Below, piece after piece: positions 37,262 to 45,907 of a stretch of DNA of 64,000 bases. The stretch spans positions 7,237,501 through 7,301,500 of the forward strand of contig NZ_CP086136.1 in NCBI RefSeq assembly GCF_017565645.3, read 5' to 3'. The notes under the pieces are model-generated. The model was not told the origin of the DNA. It ran no database searches and worked only from the letters and a program-made list of their open reading frames with translations. The first letter of the stretch is position 1. Each line of letters opens with the position of its first letter. Both the position numbers and the translations under genes were made by a program. This stretch comes from Bradyrhizobium barranii subsp. barranii (GTDB taxonomy: Bacteria > Pseudomonadota > Alphaproteobacteria > Rhizobiales > Xanthobacteraceae).

Positions 37262-38508
37262 GCACATCCGCACTCGCGCCATTCCGCATCCGCAATTATC
37301 GCTTCCAGTGGCCGTCCGATCTGCTCACCTCGTGGGCGTTCGAAGTGGAGACGCTGGTGCTCGGCTGGTACATCATGGTCGAGACGGGCTCCGTGCTGCT
37401 GCTCACCGTGCTTGCGTCGCTGCAGTTCGTCGGGACCCTGGTCGCGCCGGTGCTCGGCATGATCGGCGACCGGATGGGTCATCGCGACCTCCTGGTCGTG
37501 ATGCGCCTTGCCTATACCGCGCTCTCGTCGACCATCATGGTCCTGGCGCTGACCGGTCATTTGTCGCCGCTGAGCGTGATGATCATCGTCGCGCTCATGG
37601 GCCTGATCCGCCCCTCCGATCTCGGCGTTCGCGGCGCGCTGCTTGCCGAGATCATGCCGCCCGAGCAACTGGTGGGCGCCATCAGCGTTGCGCGCACGAC
37701 CCAGGACAGCGCCCGCATCGCCGGAGCGCTGACGGGCGCAGGTCTGTTCGCCGTCCTCGGCATCGGCCTCGTTTATGTGGCGATCGCCTGTCTGTATCTC
37801 GCGGCCGCACTTCTCATGCTCTGCCTGACCCGGCCGAAAAGGACCGTCACGACGAGCGATCTTCCGGCGAACAGCCACGCGGTCTCGCGATTGCTGGGCG
37901 ACCTCAAGGAAGGGATCGTCTATGCCTGGAACGGCCCGGGAATGCGCGCGGCGCTGTGCGTCGCCTTCCTGGCCAATCTCACCGCATTTCCCTTCACCGG
38001 CGGACTATTGCCCTACATCGCGCGGGACATCTTTCATACCGACCAGACCGGCCTCGGCTATCTCTCGGCGAGCTTCGCCGTGGGCTCGCTGATCGGCTCC
38101 ATCACGCTCAGCCTGGTCAGCGGACTGCGCATTGCCCGGCTTCTCATCGGCGCAACGCTGGCCTGGTACGCCATGCTGCTGGTGTTCGTCGAGATCAGGA
38201 CCATGCCGGTGGCGATGGCCTGCCCCGTTCTCGCCGGCATCGCCCAGAGCATGTCGATGATCTCAGCTGCCGTGATCCTGATGCGGACGGCGAGCGCACA
38301 CCTGCGCGGCCGCGTCATGGGCGTCCGCATGATGGTGATCTACGGCCTGCCGCTCGGATTGCTCGCGGCCGGTAGCCTGATCGACATCATCGGCTATTCC
38401 GCGACGGGCTCGCTCTACGCCGCCGCAGGCTTCATCGCGATGCTGGCGATCGCGATCCGCTGGCGCGCCGACCTCTGGCCGGTCCACGCGCCGGCAAATG
38501 CGCGCTAG
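37258..38508 (+). CDS. MFS transporter (possibly N-terminally frameshifted)
   Basis: A 416-residue, ~12-helix inner-membrane protein beginning STSALAPFRIRNYRFQWPSD. FRIRNYRFQWPSDLLTSWAF and the two LxxxxGDRMGHRD-type loops place it with MFS_3/enterobactin-exporter-like transporters. The only start in frame near the N-terminus is TTG at 37258, which lies 27 bases from the ribosome-binding site; the site actually serves a GTG in another frame at 37238. One added base in the T run would fuse MKPVIAS to this protein. Its stop overlaps the convergent Crp-family gene in CTAG (38505-38508). Substrate unknown. Confidence 0.8.
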   Translation: MSTSALAPFRIRNYRFQWPSDLLTSWAFEVETLVLGWYIMVETGSVLLLTVLASLQFVGTLVAPVLGMIGDRMGHRDLLVVMRLAYTALSSTIMVLALTGHLSPLSVMIIVALMGLIRPSDLGVRGALLAEIMPPEQLVGAISVARTTQDSARIAGALTGAGLFAVLGIGLVYVAIACLYLAAALLMLCLTRPKRTVTTSDLPANSHAVSRLLGDLKEGIVYAWNGPGMRAALCVAFLANLTAFPFTGGLLPYIARDIFHTDQTGLGYLSASFAVGSLIGSITLSLVSGLRIARLLIGATLAWYAMLLVFVEIRTMPVAMACPVLAGIAQSMSMISAAVILMRTASAHLRGRVMGVRMMVIYGLPLGLLAAGSLIDIIGYSATGSLYAAAGFIAMLAIAIRWRADLWPVHAPANAR

Positions 38509-39179
38509 TCCCCGTAGCCGCGCAGCCGCTCGACATCCAAAATGGTGACGCCGCCATATTCGAGCCGCAGCAGCCCCTCCTTCTCCAGCCGGTTCAGCGC
38601 GCGGTTGGCGTTCTGCCGTGACATGCCCGAGAGCGCCCCGATCTCCTCCTGGGTGATTTCCAGATGCGCGGTCGACTCGGGATAGAGGATCGGATTGAAC
38701 AGCGAGGCGATGCTGCGCGCGAGGCGTGCGGTGGCATCCAGCGTGCGGTTGACCTCGAGCATGCCGATGAACTGGCCGAGCCGCTCGTTGAGCTGACGCA
38801 CCAGGAAGCGGTTGAAGCCGACGCTGTTCTCGAACAGCCACATGAAGCCGCTGCGTTCCATCAGCGCGACGCGGCTGTCGCGCAGCGCGACCACGTCGTA
38901 GCGGCGCGGCTCGTTCTTAAGCACGCTGCCCTCGCCGAACCAGGCCCCGGCCGTCAGCCCCGCAAGGCTCGTCTCCTTGCCGTCGCGCGAGACCCCGCCC
39001 ATCCGTGCCAGGCCGCTCACCATGCCCGCCCAATAGCTGAACGTATCGCCGCGCATGAACACGGTCTCACCGGTGCGGTAGGACCGTTCCGTGATCCCGG
39101 TGCGGGCGACCTCGATCTCCGCGTCCGTGAGCTCGCGCGACCAGGCGGCGACCCGCTTCAGTTGATCCTCTGAAATCAT
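38505..39179 (-). CDS. Crp/Fnr-family transcriptional regulator
   Basis: A 224-residue protein: cyclic-nucleotide-binding-type beta-roll (residues ~20-130, GETVFMRGDTFSYWAGMVSG and GAWFGEGSVLKNEPRRYDVV), dimer helix, and a Crp winged helix (EITQEEIGALSGMSRQNANR, ALNRLEKEGLL). There are no N-terminal Cys clusters, so it is not an oxygen-sensing FNR. The beta-roll phosphate-binding cassette is not of the strict cAMP type. The start MISEDQLKRVAAW at 39179 is taken from typical N-termini; no good ribosome-binding site was found. It is divergent from the second liv cluster and is a candidate regulator of it. Confidence 0.82.
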   Translation of the reverse strand: MISEDQLKRVAAWSRELTDAEIEVARTGITERSYRTGETVFMRGDTFSYWAGMVSGLARMGGVSRDGKETSLAGLTAGAWFGEGSVLKNEPRRYDVVALRDSRVALMERSGFMWLFENSVGFNRFLVRQLNERLGQFIGMLEVNRTLDATARLARSIASLFNPILYPESTAHLEITQEEIGALSGMSRQNANRALNRLEKEGLLRLEYGGVTILDVERLRGYGD

Positions 39180-39511
39180 GATGCCGAAGCCAGCCGCACC
39201 GTTCGCCACCCAATCTCTCTGCTGCACTGCAACACGACCACTTCGACCACCATCCGACGAAAGAAAGGCCACTCCCGCCTGAAAAAACTTTGTCGCAGAA
39301 TTGTCAGGCGGGAGACATTTCAAAATAGCGCTTTCCCCTATTGAGGACCACCTTGGGCGATGCGGCTTTTGATCCCGATCGGGAGCAAGAGTGGCGCGGC
39401 GCCGGTCGAGACCAATAGCTGCATGGCCTCACCGGCACGGCCGTACTAGGATCGCCCGACAGGAACGGATGAAGAGCGCCGCTGAATGCGCCATCACCGG
39501 GAGGGATTTGT
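39180..39511. other. 332-bp divergent intergenic region
   Basis: Between the Crp-family gene and the second liv cluster. It contains the 11-bp inverted repeat at 39272-39314; no gene was seen. Confidence 0.6.
39272..39314. promoter_or_regulatory. 11-bp perfect inverted repeat between the Crp-family gene and liv cluster 2
   Basis: CTCCCGCCTGA (39272-39282) and TCAGGCGGGAG (39304-39314), with a 21-bp A+T-rich spacer. TTGTCA at 39302-39307 could be a -35 for the plus strand. Candidate operator or structured leader. Confidence 0.4.
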
Positions 39512-40336
39512 TTGGTGGCTACCAGTCTCGAAGTGCGCGGCGTGTCCTTGCGATTCGGCGGCGTCCGTGCGCTGACCGATGTCAGCTTTGCCATCAATGA
39601 CGGCGAGCTGTTCTCGATCATCGGCCCCAACGGCGCCGGCAAGACCTCGATCGTGAATTGTATTTCCGGTCGCTACAAGCCGACCGAGGGCCAGCTGTTC
39701 TACCGCGGCCGCGACATCACAGGGCTGACGCCGAACGCGCGCCCCACGCTCGGCATCGGCCGCACCTTCCAGAATCTGGCGCTGTTCCACCACATGAGCG
39801 TGCTCGACAACATCATGGTCGGGCGCCATCACCTCCTGAAGAACAATTTTCTCACGGGATCGCTGTACTGGCTCACCGGCGCGCGCAAGGAGGAACTCGA
39901 GCACCGCCGCAAGGTCGAGGAGATCATCGACTTCCTCGATCTCCAGTCGGTGCGAAAGGCGCAAGCCGGCACCCTCTCCTACGGCCTGCGCAAACGCGTC
40001 GAGCTCGCCCGTGCCATGGCGCTGGAGCCGCGCCTCATTCTCCTCGACGAGCCAATGGCCGGCATGAACTTCGAGGAGAAGGAGGACATGGCCCGCTACA
40101 TCGTCGACCTCAACGAGGAGTTCGGGATGACGGTGGTGATGATCGAGCACGACATGGGCGTGGTGATGGACATCTCCCACCGCGTCATGGTGCTCGATTT
40201 CGGCCGCAAGATCGCCGAGGGCGATCCGGCCGCCGTGCTCGCCGATCCCCACGTCAGGCGCGCCTATCTCGGCGAGGAGGACGAGGTGCTGGTCGACCCG
40301 GACGATGCTCCGCCAGCGCAGGAGAGTGCGGCATGA
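39512..40336 (+). CDS. LivG-type ABC transporter ATPase (cluster 2)
   Basis: A 274-residue ATPase with Walker A GPNGAGKTS, GIGRTFQNLALFHHMSVLDN, signature-region LSYGLRKRVELARAMA and Walker B LILLDEPMAGMNFEE. It starts at TTG 39512 or GTG 39515; GGGAGGG at 39499-39505 suits either. The C-terminal tail (DEVLVDPDDAPPAQESAA) is longer than in LivG of cluster 1. Its stop overlaps the acyl-CoA ligase start in ATGA. First gene of a six-gene unit ordered ATPase, ligase, permease, permease, binding protein, ATPase. Confidence 0.88.
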   Translation: MVATSLEVRGVSLRFGGVRALTDVSFAINDGELFSIIGPNGAGKTSIVNCISGRYKPTEGQLFYRGRDITGLTPNARPTLGIGRTFQNLALFHHMSVLDNIMVGRHHLLKNNFLTGSLYWLTGARKEELEHRRKVEEIIDFLDLQSVRKAQAGTLSYGLRKRVELARAMALEPRLILLDEPMAGMNFEEKEDMARYIVDLNEEFGMTVVMIEHDMGVVMDISHRVMVLDFGRKIAEGDPAAVLADPHVRRAYLGEEDEVLVDPDDAPPAQESAA

Positions 40337-42258
40337 TGGATTACGCGGGCCGCGTCGCGCAGGCCGACACCTATCCGAAGATGCTGCGGCTCAATGCCAG
40401 GGAGCACGGCAACGAGATCGCGTTGCGCGAAAAGGATCTCGGGCTCTGGCGCGTCTTCACCTGGAATGACTACCATACCCGCGTACGCGACTTCGCGCTC
40501 GGCCTCATCGAATTGGGCCTGGGGCGCGAGGACGTCATCGGCATCATCGGCGACAACCGGCCGGACTGGGTCGCGGCGGAAGTGGCAACCCACGCCATCG
40601 GTGGATTGAGCCTTGGGCTCTATCGCGACGTGCTGGACGAGGAAGCCTCCTACCTCCTCAACTATGGCGAGGCGCAGGTCGTTTTCGCCGAGGACGAAGA
40701 GCAGGTCGACAAGCTGCTCGCGCTTGCCGAGCGGGTCCCGCGGCTGAAGCACATCATCTATTCCGATCCGCGCGGCATGCGGAAATACGACGATCCCAGA
40801 CTGATGTCGGCGGAAGCGTTCGCCGAGCTCGGCCGCGCCACGCGTGAGCCGGAGCTCTACGATCGCCTCGTCGATGCCACCAAGGGCGAGGATGTCGCGA
40901 TTCTCTGCACAACATCGGGCACCACCTCGCACCCGAAGCTCGCCATGCTCGCCGCCGGCCGCGTGCTCGGCCATTGCGCGACCTATCTCGCCTTCGATCC
41001 GAAAGGGCCGGACGACGAATACGTCTCCGTGCTGCCGCTACCGTGGATCATGGAGCAGGTCTATGTGCTCGGCAAAGGCCTCTTGTGCCGGATGAAGATC
41101 AACTTCGTCGAAGAGCCTGACACGATGATGAACGATCTGCGCGAAATCGCGCCGACGTTCGTGCTATTTGCGCCGCGCGTCTGGGAATCCATCGCCGCCG
41201 ACGTCCGCGCCAAGGTGATGGACGCGACGCCTTTCAAGCAGCGCCTGTTCGACATCGGCATGAAAAGCGGCCTCGCCGCGCTCGCAGACGGCAAACGTTC
41301 GAGCTTTGCCGACGCAATCCTGTTCCGCGCGCTCCGCGACCGCCTTGGCTTTACCCGCCTGCGTTCGGCCGCGACCGGCGGCGCGGCACTCGGCCCTGAT
41401 ACCTTCAAGTTCTTCCAGGCCATGGGCGTGCCGCTGCGCACGCTCTACGGCCAGACCGAACTGCTAGGGGCCTACACTCTGCATCCCGAGGGCAAGGTCG
41501 ATCCCGACACGACGGGCGTGCCGATGGCCGACAGCGTCGAGATCCGCATCGACAATGCCGACGTCCACGGCGTCGGCGAGATCGTGGTGCGGCATCCCCA
41601 CATGTTCCTGGGTTATTACAAGAACCCGGAAGCGAGCGTTGCCGACATCAGGGACGGCTGGATGCTGTCGGGCGACGCCGGCTACTTCAACGATAACAAG
41701 CAGCTCGTCGTCATCGACCGCATCAAGGACCTGGCCGAGACCTCGCGCGGCGAGCGCTTCTCGCCGCAGTTCATCGAGAACAAGCTGAAGTTCTCGCCCT
41801 ATATCGCGGAGGCCGTGGTGCTAGGGGCCGGCCGCGACGCGCTCGCGGCGATGATCTGCATCCGTTACTCCATCATCTCGAAATGGGCGGAGAAGAGCCG
41901 GCTCTCGTTCACGACCTACAGCGACCTCGCCTCGCGGCCCGAGGTCTACGCGCTGCTCAAGAAGGAAGTCGAGACCGTCAACGCCACATTGCCGCCGGCG
42001 CAACGCATCTCGCGCTTCCTGCTGCTCTACAAGGAGCTCGACGCCGACGACGGCGAGCTCACCCGCACCCGAAAGGTGCGCCGCAGCGTCATCAACGAGA
42101 AATACGAAGGCATCATCAACGCGATCTACCGCGGCGATGCCGACATCCCCGTCGACACCGTGATCCGCTTCCAGGACGGCACCACGCAACGCGTGCGAAC
42201 GACGCTGCGCGTGGTGGATCTCGGCGGGCATGGGCATATGGCGGAGGCCGCGGAGTGA
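40333..42258 (+). CDS. Acyl-CoA synthetase/ligase (AMP-binding, long-chain type)
   Basis: A 641-residue ANL-superfamily adenylate-forming ligase. The P-loop reads CTTSGTTSHPKLAML, followed by A-motifs LYGQTELLGAYTLHPEG, GWMLSGDAGYFND and IDRIKDLAETSRGERFSPQF. It activates a carboxylic acid to its CoA thioester via an acyl-AMP. Size and the linker sequence match the long-chain fatty acyl-CoA ligase branch. Because its start overlaps the LivG-type ATPase gene, import and activation are coupled and the substrate of the transporter is probably a carboxylic acid (fatty, dicarboxylic or aromatic). The substrate is inferred. Confidence 0.88.
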   Translation: MMDYAGRVAQADTYPKMLRLNAREHGNEIALREKDLGLWRVFTWNDYHTRVRDFALGLIELGLGREDVIGIIGDNRPDWVAAEVATHAIGGLSLGLYRDVLDEEASYLLNYGEAQVVFAEDEEQVDKLLALAERVPRLKHIIYSDPRGMRKYDDPRLMSAEAFAELGRATREPELYDRLVDATKGEDVAILCTTSGTTSHPKLAMLAAGRVLGHCATYLAFDPKGPDDEYVSVLPLPWIMEQVYVLGKGLLCRMKINFVEEPDTMMNDLREIAPTFVLFAPRVWESIAADVRAKVMDATPFKQRLFDIGMKSGLAALADGKRSSFADAILFRALRDRLGFTRLRSAATGGAALGPDTFKFFQAMGVPLRTLYGQTELLGAYTLHPEGKVDPDTTGVPMADSVEIRIDNADVHGVGEIVVRHPHMFLGYYKNPEASVADIRDGWMLSGDAGYFNDNKQLVVIDRIKDLAETSRGERFSPQFIENKLKFSPYIAEAVVLGAGRDALAAMICIRYSIISKWAEKSRLSFTTYSDLASRPEVYALLKKEVETVNATLPPAQRISRFLLLYKELDADDGELTRTRKVRRSVINEKYEGIINAIYRGDADIPVDTVIRFQDGTTQRVRTTLRVVDLGGHGHMAEAAE

Positions 42259-42292
42259 GCCTGCTTCGAACCGAGACCGCGCTGCCAGCCGA

Positions 42293-42446
42293 TGCGCCCT
42301 CTCCCCCTGTGGGAGAGGGCATCTCCGCCGCTGGCCACACCCTCGCCCGGGTGAGGGGTCCTCTCTCCGCACCGTCGCTGCCAAGAGAACCCCTCACCCG
42401 GCTTCGCTTCGCGAAGCCACCCTCTCCCACAAGGGGAGAGGGTGCA
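42293..42446. repeat. Compound palindromic repeat (CCCTCTCCC-type)
   Basis: Hairpin CCCTCTCCCCCTGTGGGAGAGGG at 42297-42319-like, then CCTCGCCCGGGTGAGGGG, CCCCTCACCCGG, GCTTCGCTTCGCGAAGC and a final CCCTCTCCCACAAGGGGAGA-type hairpin. It is a dispersed element type in Bradyrhizobium intergenic DNA (recollection). It lies within the cluster between ligase and permease genes. Confidence 0.75.
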
Positions 42447-42481
42447 CCGTCATCGCTTCTGCATTTTGCGCGGACATCGAC

Positions 42482-43375
42482 ATGAACACCGCCTTCCTCA
42501 TCCAGCTCCTGGTCAACGGCCTCGTGGTCGGCACGCTCTATGGCGTGGTCGCGATGTCGTTCGTGCTGATCTACAAGGCGACGCAGGTCGTCAACTTCGC
42601 GCAAGGCGAACTGCTGCTGGTCGGCGCCTGGGTGTGCTGGGCGCTGCTTGCGAAGTACCAGGTGCCGTTCTGGATCGGCATGCCGATGACGCTGGTGTTC
42701 ATGTTCGTATTCGGCATCGCGATCCAGGTCCTGATCCTGAGACCGATGATCGGCGAACCCATCATCTCGGTGATCATGGTGACGATCGGCCTCTCGACCG
42801 TGCTCCAGGCCACGCTGAAATGGATGTTCGGCGTCAATCCGCAACCGTTCCCGCGCGTGTTCGAGAGCCAGTCGGTCAGCCTGCTCGGGCTTCAGATCCA
42901 GACCGTCTATGTCATGAGCCTCGTGGTCTCGGTCGCGATGATGATCGGCATGGCCTGGTTCTTCCGCGCCTCCAAATACGGCCTCGCGATGCGCGCCACC
43001 GCGTTCAACCAGCAGGTCGCGCAGTCGCTCGGCATCTCCGTCAAGAGCGTGTTCGCGATGGCGTGGGCGATCTCCGCGACAGTGTCGGCGGTCGCGGGCG
43101 TGGTGGTCGCCGTCGTCAACGGCGTGTCCTCGGGACTTGCGGCCTACGGCATCAAGGTGTTCCCGGCGGCGATCCTCGGCGGGCTCGATTCCGTCGGCGG
43201 CGCCGTGCTCGGCGGCATCATCGTCGGCTTGCTCGAGAACATCGCGCAATATGTCGACAGCGAGTATCTGCACTGGGGCAATCTCTACGAGATCGCACCG
43301 TTCTACGTCCTCATCATCGTGCTGATGATCAAGCCCTACGGCCTGTTCGGCACCCACGACATCGAGCGGATCTGA
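42482..43375 (+). CDS. LivH-type ABC transporter permease (cluster 2)
   Basis: A 297-residue membrane protein with about 8 helices. The family opening is LLVNGLVVGTLYGVVAMSFV followed by LIYKATQVVNFAQGELLLVG, with SKYGLAMRATAFNQQVAQSLGI as the ATPase-contact loop. It starts at 42482, after the repeat element. Adjacent to the LivM-type gene by 3 bp. Confidence 0.88.
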   Translation: MNTAFLIQLLVNGLVVGTLYGVVAMSFVLIYKATQVVNFAQGELLLVGAWVCWALLAKYQVPFWIGMPMTLVFMFVFGIAIQVLILRPMIGEPIISVIMVTIGLSTVLQATLKWMFGVNPQPFPRVFESQSVSLLGLQIQTVYVMSLVVSVAMMIGMAWFFRASKYGLAMRATAFNQQVAQSLGISVKSVFAMAWAISATVSAVAGVVVAVVNGVSSGLAAYGIKVFPAAILGGLDSVGGAVLGGIIVGLLENIAQYVDSEYLHWGNLYEIAPFYVLIIVLMIKPYGLFGTHDIERI

Positions 43376-43378
43376 TCC

Positions 43379-44452
43379 ATGGCCGGCCCTGCCCTCATCC
43401 CTGCTGGTGATTTCCGCACCTCGTACGCGGCGGACACCACGATCTTCCCGACCACGACCAGCCGCAACTTTGCGATCATCGGCGTGCTGTTGCTCTGCCT
43501 CGTGCCGCAACTCCTTGGCGGGTACTGGCTCAGCATCCTGATCCAGATCGGCATCTTCTCGATCGCGGCGCTCGGCCTCAACATCCTGGTCGGCTTCACC
43601 GGCCAGATCTCGATCGGCCATGCCGCCTTTTTCCTGCTCGGCGCCTTCACCTCGGCCTACATCTCCAACAACGCGCCGATCCCGGTGTTCTTCGCGATCC
43701 CGCTTGCGGGCGTCGTCACCGCGCTGGTCGGGCTGATCTTCGGCATCCCGGCGGCGCGACTGAAGGGGCTCTACCTCGTCATCGCAACGCTGGCGGCGCA
43801 ATACATCCTGCTCGACTTCTTCTCCCGCGCAGAGTGGTTCACCGGGGGCTCGGTGCCCGCCAGCGCCAATCCGTTCTCGATCTTCGGCTTCACGCTGCGC
43901 GGCGACAGACAGTATTTCTATGTCGTGCTGGCCTATGTGGTCGCGAGCTACGTCCTCGTCACCAATCTGATGCGCACACGCGACGGCCGTGCGCTGGTGG
44001 CGATACGCGACCATTATCTCTCCGCCGAGATCATGGGCATCAACCTCACCAAATACCGCACGCTGTCGTTTGGGCTGGCCGCCTTCTTCGCCGGCATCGC
44101 CGGCGCGCTTTATGCCCACTACCAGCTCGTGGTCTCGCAGGAGGGTTTCGGCATCGAGCGCTCGATCCTGTTCCTCGCCATGATCATAATCGGCGGCACC
44201 GGTTCGATCATGGGCACGCTGATGGGCACCGCCTTCGTAGTGCTACTGCCCGAGACGATGGAATTCATCAGCCTGTACCTGAAGGGCGGCGCGATCGACA
44301 AGGCGCTGTCCCTCAACACCAACATCACCTTCCTGCGCGAGATCGCGATCGGAGTGATCATCATCGCGTTCCTGATGTTCGAGCCGGACGGCCTTGCCCA
44401 TCGCTGGCGACAGATCAAGGCGTACTGGAAACTCTACCCGTTCTCGCATTGA
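43379..44452 (+). CDS. LivM-type ABC transporter permease (cluster 2)
   Basis: A 357-residue membrane protein with about 9-10 helices. FSIAALGLNILVGFTGQISI then GHAAFFLLGAFTSAY is the LivM signature; DGRALVAIRDHYLSAEIMGI is the coupling loop; IIGGTGSIMGTLMGTAFVVL precedes the last helices. Three bases after the LivH-type gene, so translation is coupled. Confidence 0.88.
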   Translation: MAGPALIPAGDFRTSYAADTTIFPTTTSRNFAIIGVLLLCLVPQLLGGYWLSILIQIGIFSIAALGLNILVGFTGQISIGHAAFFLLGAFTSAYISNNAPIPVFFAIPLAGVVTALVGLIFGIPAARLKGLYLVIATLAAQYILLDFFSRAEWFTGGSVPASANPFSIFGFTLRGDRQYFYVVLAYVVASYVLVTNLMRTRDGRALVAIRDHYLSAEIMGINLTKYRTLSFGLAAFFAGIAGALYAHYQLVVSQEGFGIERSILFLAMIIIGGTGSIMGTLMGTAFVVLLPETMEFISLYLKGGAIDKALSLNTNITFLREIAIGVIIIAFLMFEPDGLAHRWRQIKAYWKLYPFSH

Positions 44453-44498
44453 GCACAGGCAACTCGCTAACCAACTAATAAACAGGAGGAGGCAACCA

Positions 44499-45782
44499 AT
44501 GAAGACAAAATCCCTTTTGAGCACTGCATCGCTCGCGCTGGCGATCGCCGCATTCTCGGCCGGCGCGCAGGCGCAGATCGCGATCGGCCATCTCGCCGAT
44601 TATTCCGGCGGCACCTCCGACGTCGGCACGCCCTACGGCCAGGCCGTCGCCGACACCTTCGCCTGGGTCAACAAGAACGGCGGCGTCGGCGGCAAGCAGC
44701 TCAGCGTCGATACCAACGATTACGGCTACCAGGTGCCGCGCGCGATCGCGCTCTACAAGAAATGGTCGGCGCCGGACTCGAAGGTCGCCGCGATCATGGG
44801 CTGGGGCACCGCAGACACCGAAGCGCTGACCGGCTTCCTCGCCCAGGACAAGATCCCCGACCTCTCCGGCTCCTATGCCGCAGCCCTCACCGATCCCGAG
44901 GGCGTCAGCGGCAAGGCCAAGCCTGCGCCTTATAATTTCTTCTACGGCCCGAGCTATTCGGACTCGCTGCGCGCGATGCTGATGTGGGCGGCCGAGGACT
45001 GGAAGGCCAAGGGCAAGCCCGGCAAGCCGAAGTTCGTGCACATGGGCGCCAACCACCCCTATCCGAACGCGCCGAAGGCCGCAGGCGAAGCCATGGCGCA
45101 GGAGCTCGGCTTCGAGGTGCTGCCGCCGCTGGTGTTCGCGCTCACACCGGGTGACTACAGCGCGCAGTGCTTGAGCCTGAAATCCTCGGGTGCCAACTAC
45201 GCCTATCTCGGCAACACCGCGGCTTCCAACATCTCCGTCCTGAAGGCTTGCAAGACCGCCGGCGTCGAGATTCAGTTCCTCGGCAATGTCTGGGGCATGG
45301 ACGAGAACGCCGCCAAGACCGCCGGCGATGCCGCCAACGGCGTGATCTTCCCGCTGCGCACCGCAGTGAGCTGGGGCGGCGATGCGCCCGGCATGAAGAC
45401 GGTGATGGAGATCTCCAAGATGTCCGACCCCACCGGCAAGGTCTACCGGCCCGTGCATTACATCGCGGCGGTCTGCTCGGCGCTCTACATGAGGGAGGCG
45501 CTCGACTGGGCTGCCAAGAACGGCGGGGCGACCGGCGAGAACGTCGCCAAGGGCTTCTACCAGAAGAAGGACTGGGTGCCGGCCGGAATGGACGGCGTCT
45601 GCAATGCCTCGACCTGGACCGACAAGGACCACCGCGGCACGCTGAAGGTAGACCTCTATCGCACCAAGATCGCGGGTGCGACCGACGGCGACCTCAATGA
45701 TCTCATGGCCAAGGGCACGATCAAGCTCGAGAAGGTCAAGACCGTCGAGCTGCCGCGCAAGCCGGAATTGCTGGGGTGGTGA
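44499..45782 (+). CDS. Periplasmic substrate-binding protein of liv cluster 2
   Basis: A 427-residue type I periplasmic binding protein. Signal peptide MKTKSLLSTASLALAIAAFS with cleavage after AQA (~25), then QIAIGHLADYSGGTSDVGTP. AGGAGGAGG at 44484-44492 decides the start. Larger than LivK of cluster 1 and divergent in ligand-contact regions (GWGTADTEALTGFLAQDKIP and SYAAALTDPEGVSGK). The presence of the acyl-CoA ligase in the operon favours an organic-acid ligand, possibly aromatic. Confidence 0.88.
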   Translation: MKTKSLLSTASLALAIAAFSAGAQAQIAIGHLADYSGGTSDVGTPYGQAVADTFAWVNKNGGVGGKQLSVDTNDYGYQVPRAIALYKKWSAPDSKVAAIMGWGTADTEALTGFLAQDKIPDLSGSYAAALTDPEGVSGKAKPAPYNFFYGPSYSDSLRAMLMWAAEDWKAKGKPGKPKFVHMGANHPYPNAPKAAGEAMAQELGFEVLPPLVFALTPGDYSAQCLSLKSSGANYAYLGNTAASNISVLKACKTAGVEIQFLGNVWGMDENAAKTAGDAANGVIFPLRTAVSWGGDAPGMKTVMEISKMSDPTGKVYRPVHYIAAVCSALYMREALDWAAKNGGATGENVAKGFYQKKDWVPAGMDGVCNASTWTDKDHRGTLKVDLYRTKIAGATDGDLNDLMAKGTIKLEKVKTVELPRKPELLGW

Positions 45783-45795
45783 GCGCTATCTCCGA

Positions 45796-45881
45796 CGTCA
45801 TGGCCGGGCTTGTCCCGGCCATCCACGTCTGACCACTCGGCATGAAGAACGTGGATGCCCGGGACAAGCCCGAGCATGACG
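45796..45881. repeat. Dispersed palindromic repeat, copy 2
   Basis: First 33 bases identical to copy 1 at 28780, and the same GGGACAAGCCCG...CATGACG end, with a different loop. It sits between the binding-protein and LivF-type genes. Confidence 0.8.
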
Positions 45882-45907
45882 ACAGTAGCAGATTGGCGGC
45901 ATACCCA

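Noticed and set aside
42116..44119. 667-codon open frame on the minus strand across the livH/livM-type genes
   Set aside because: Antisense to two permease genes and spanning a repeat; the translation is extreme Arg/Asp/His-rich and has no domain-like pattern.
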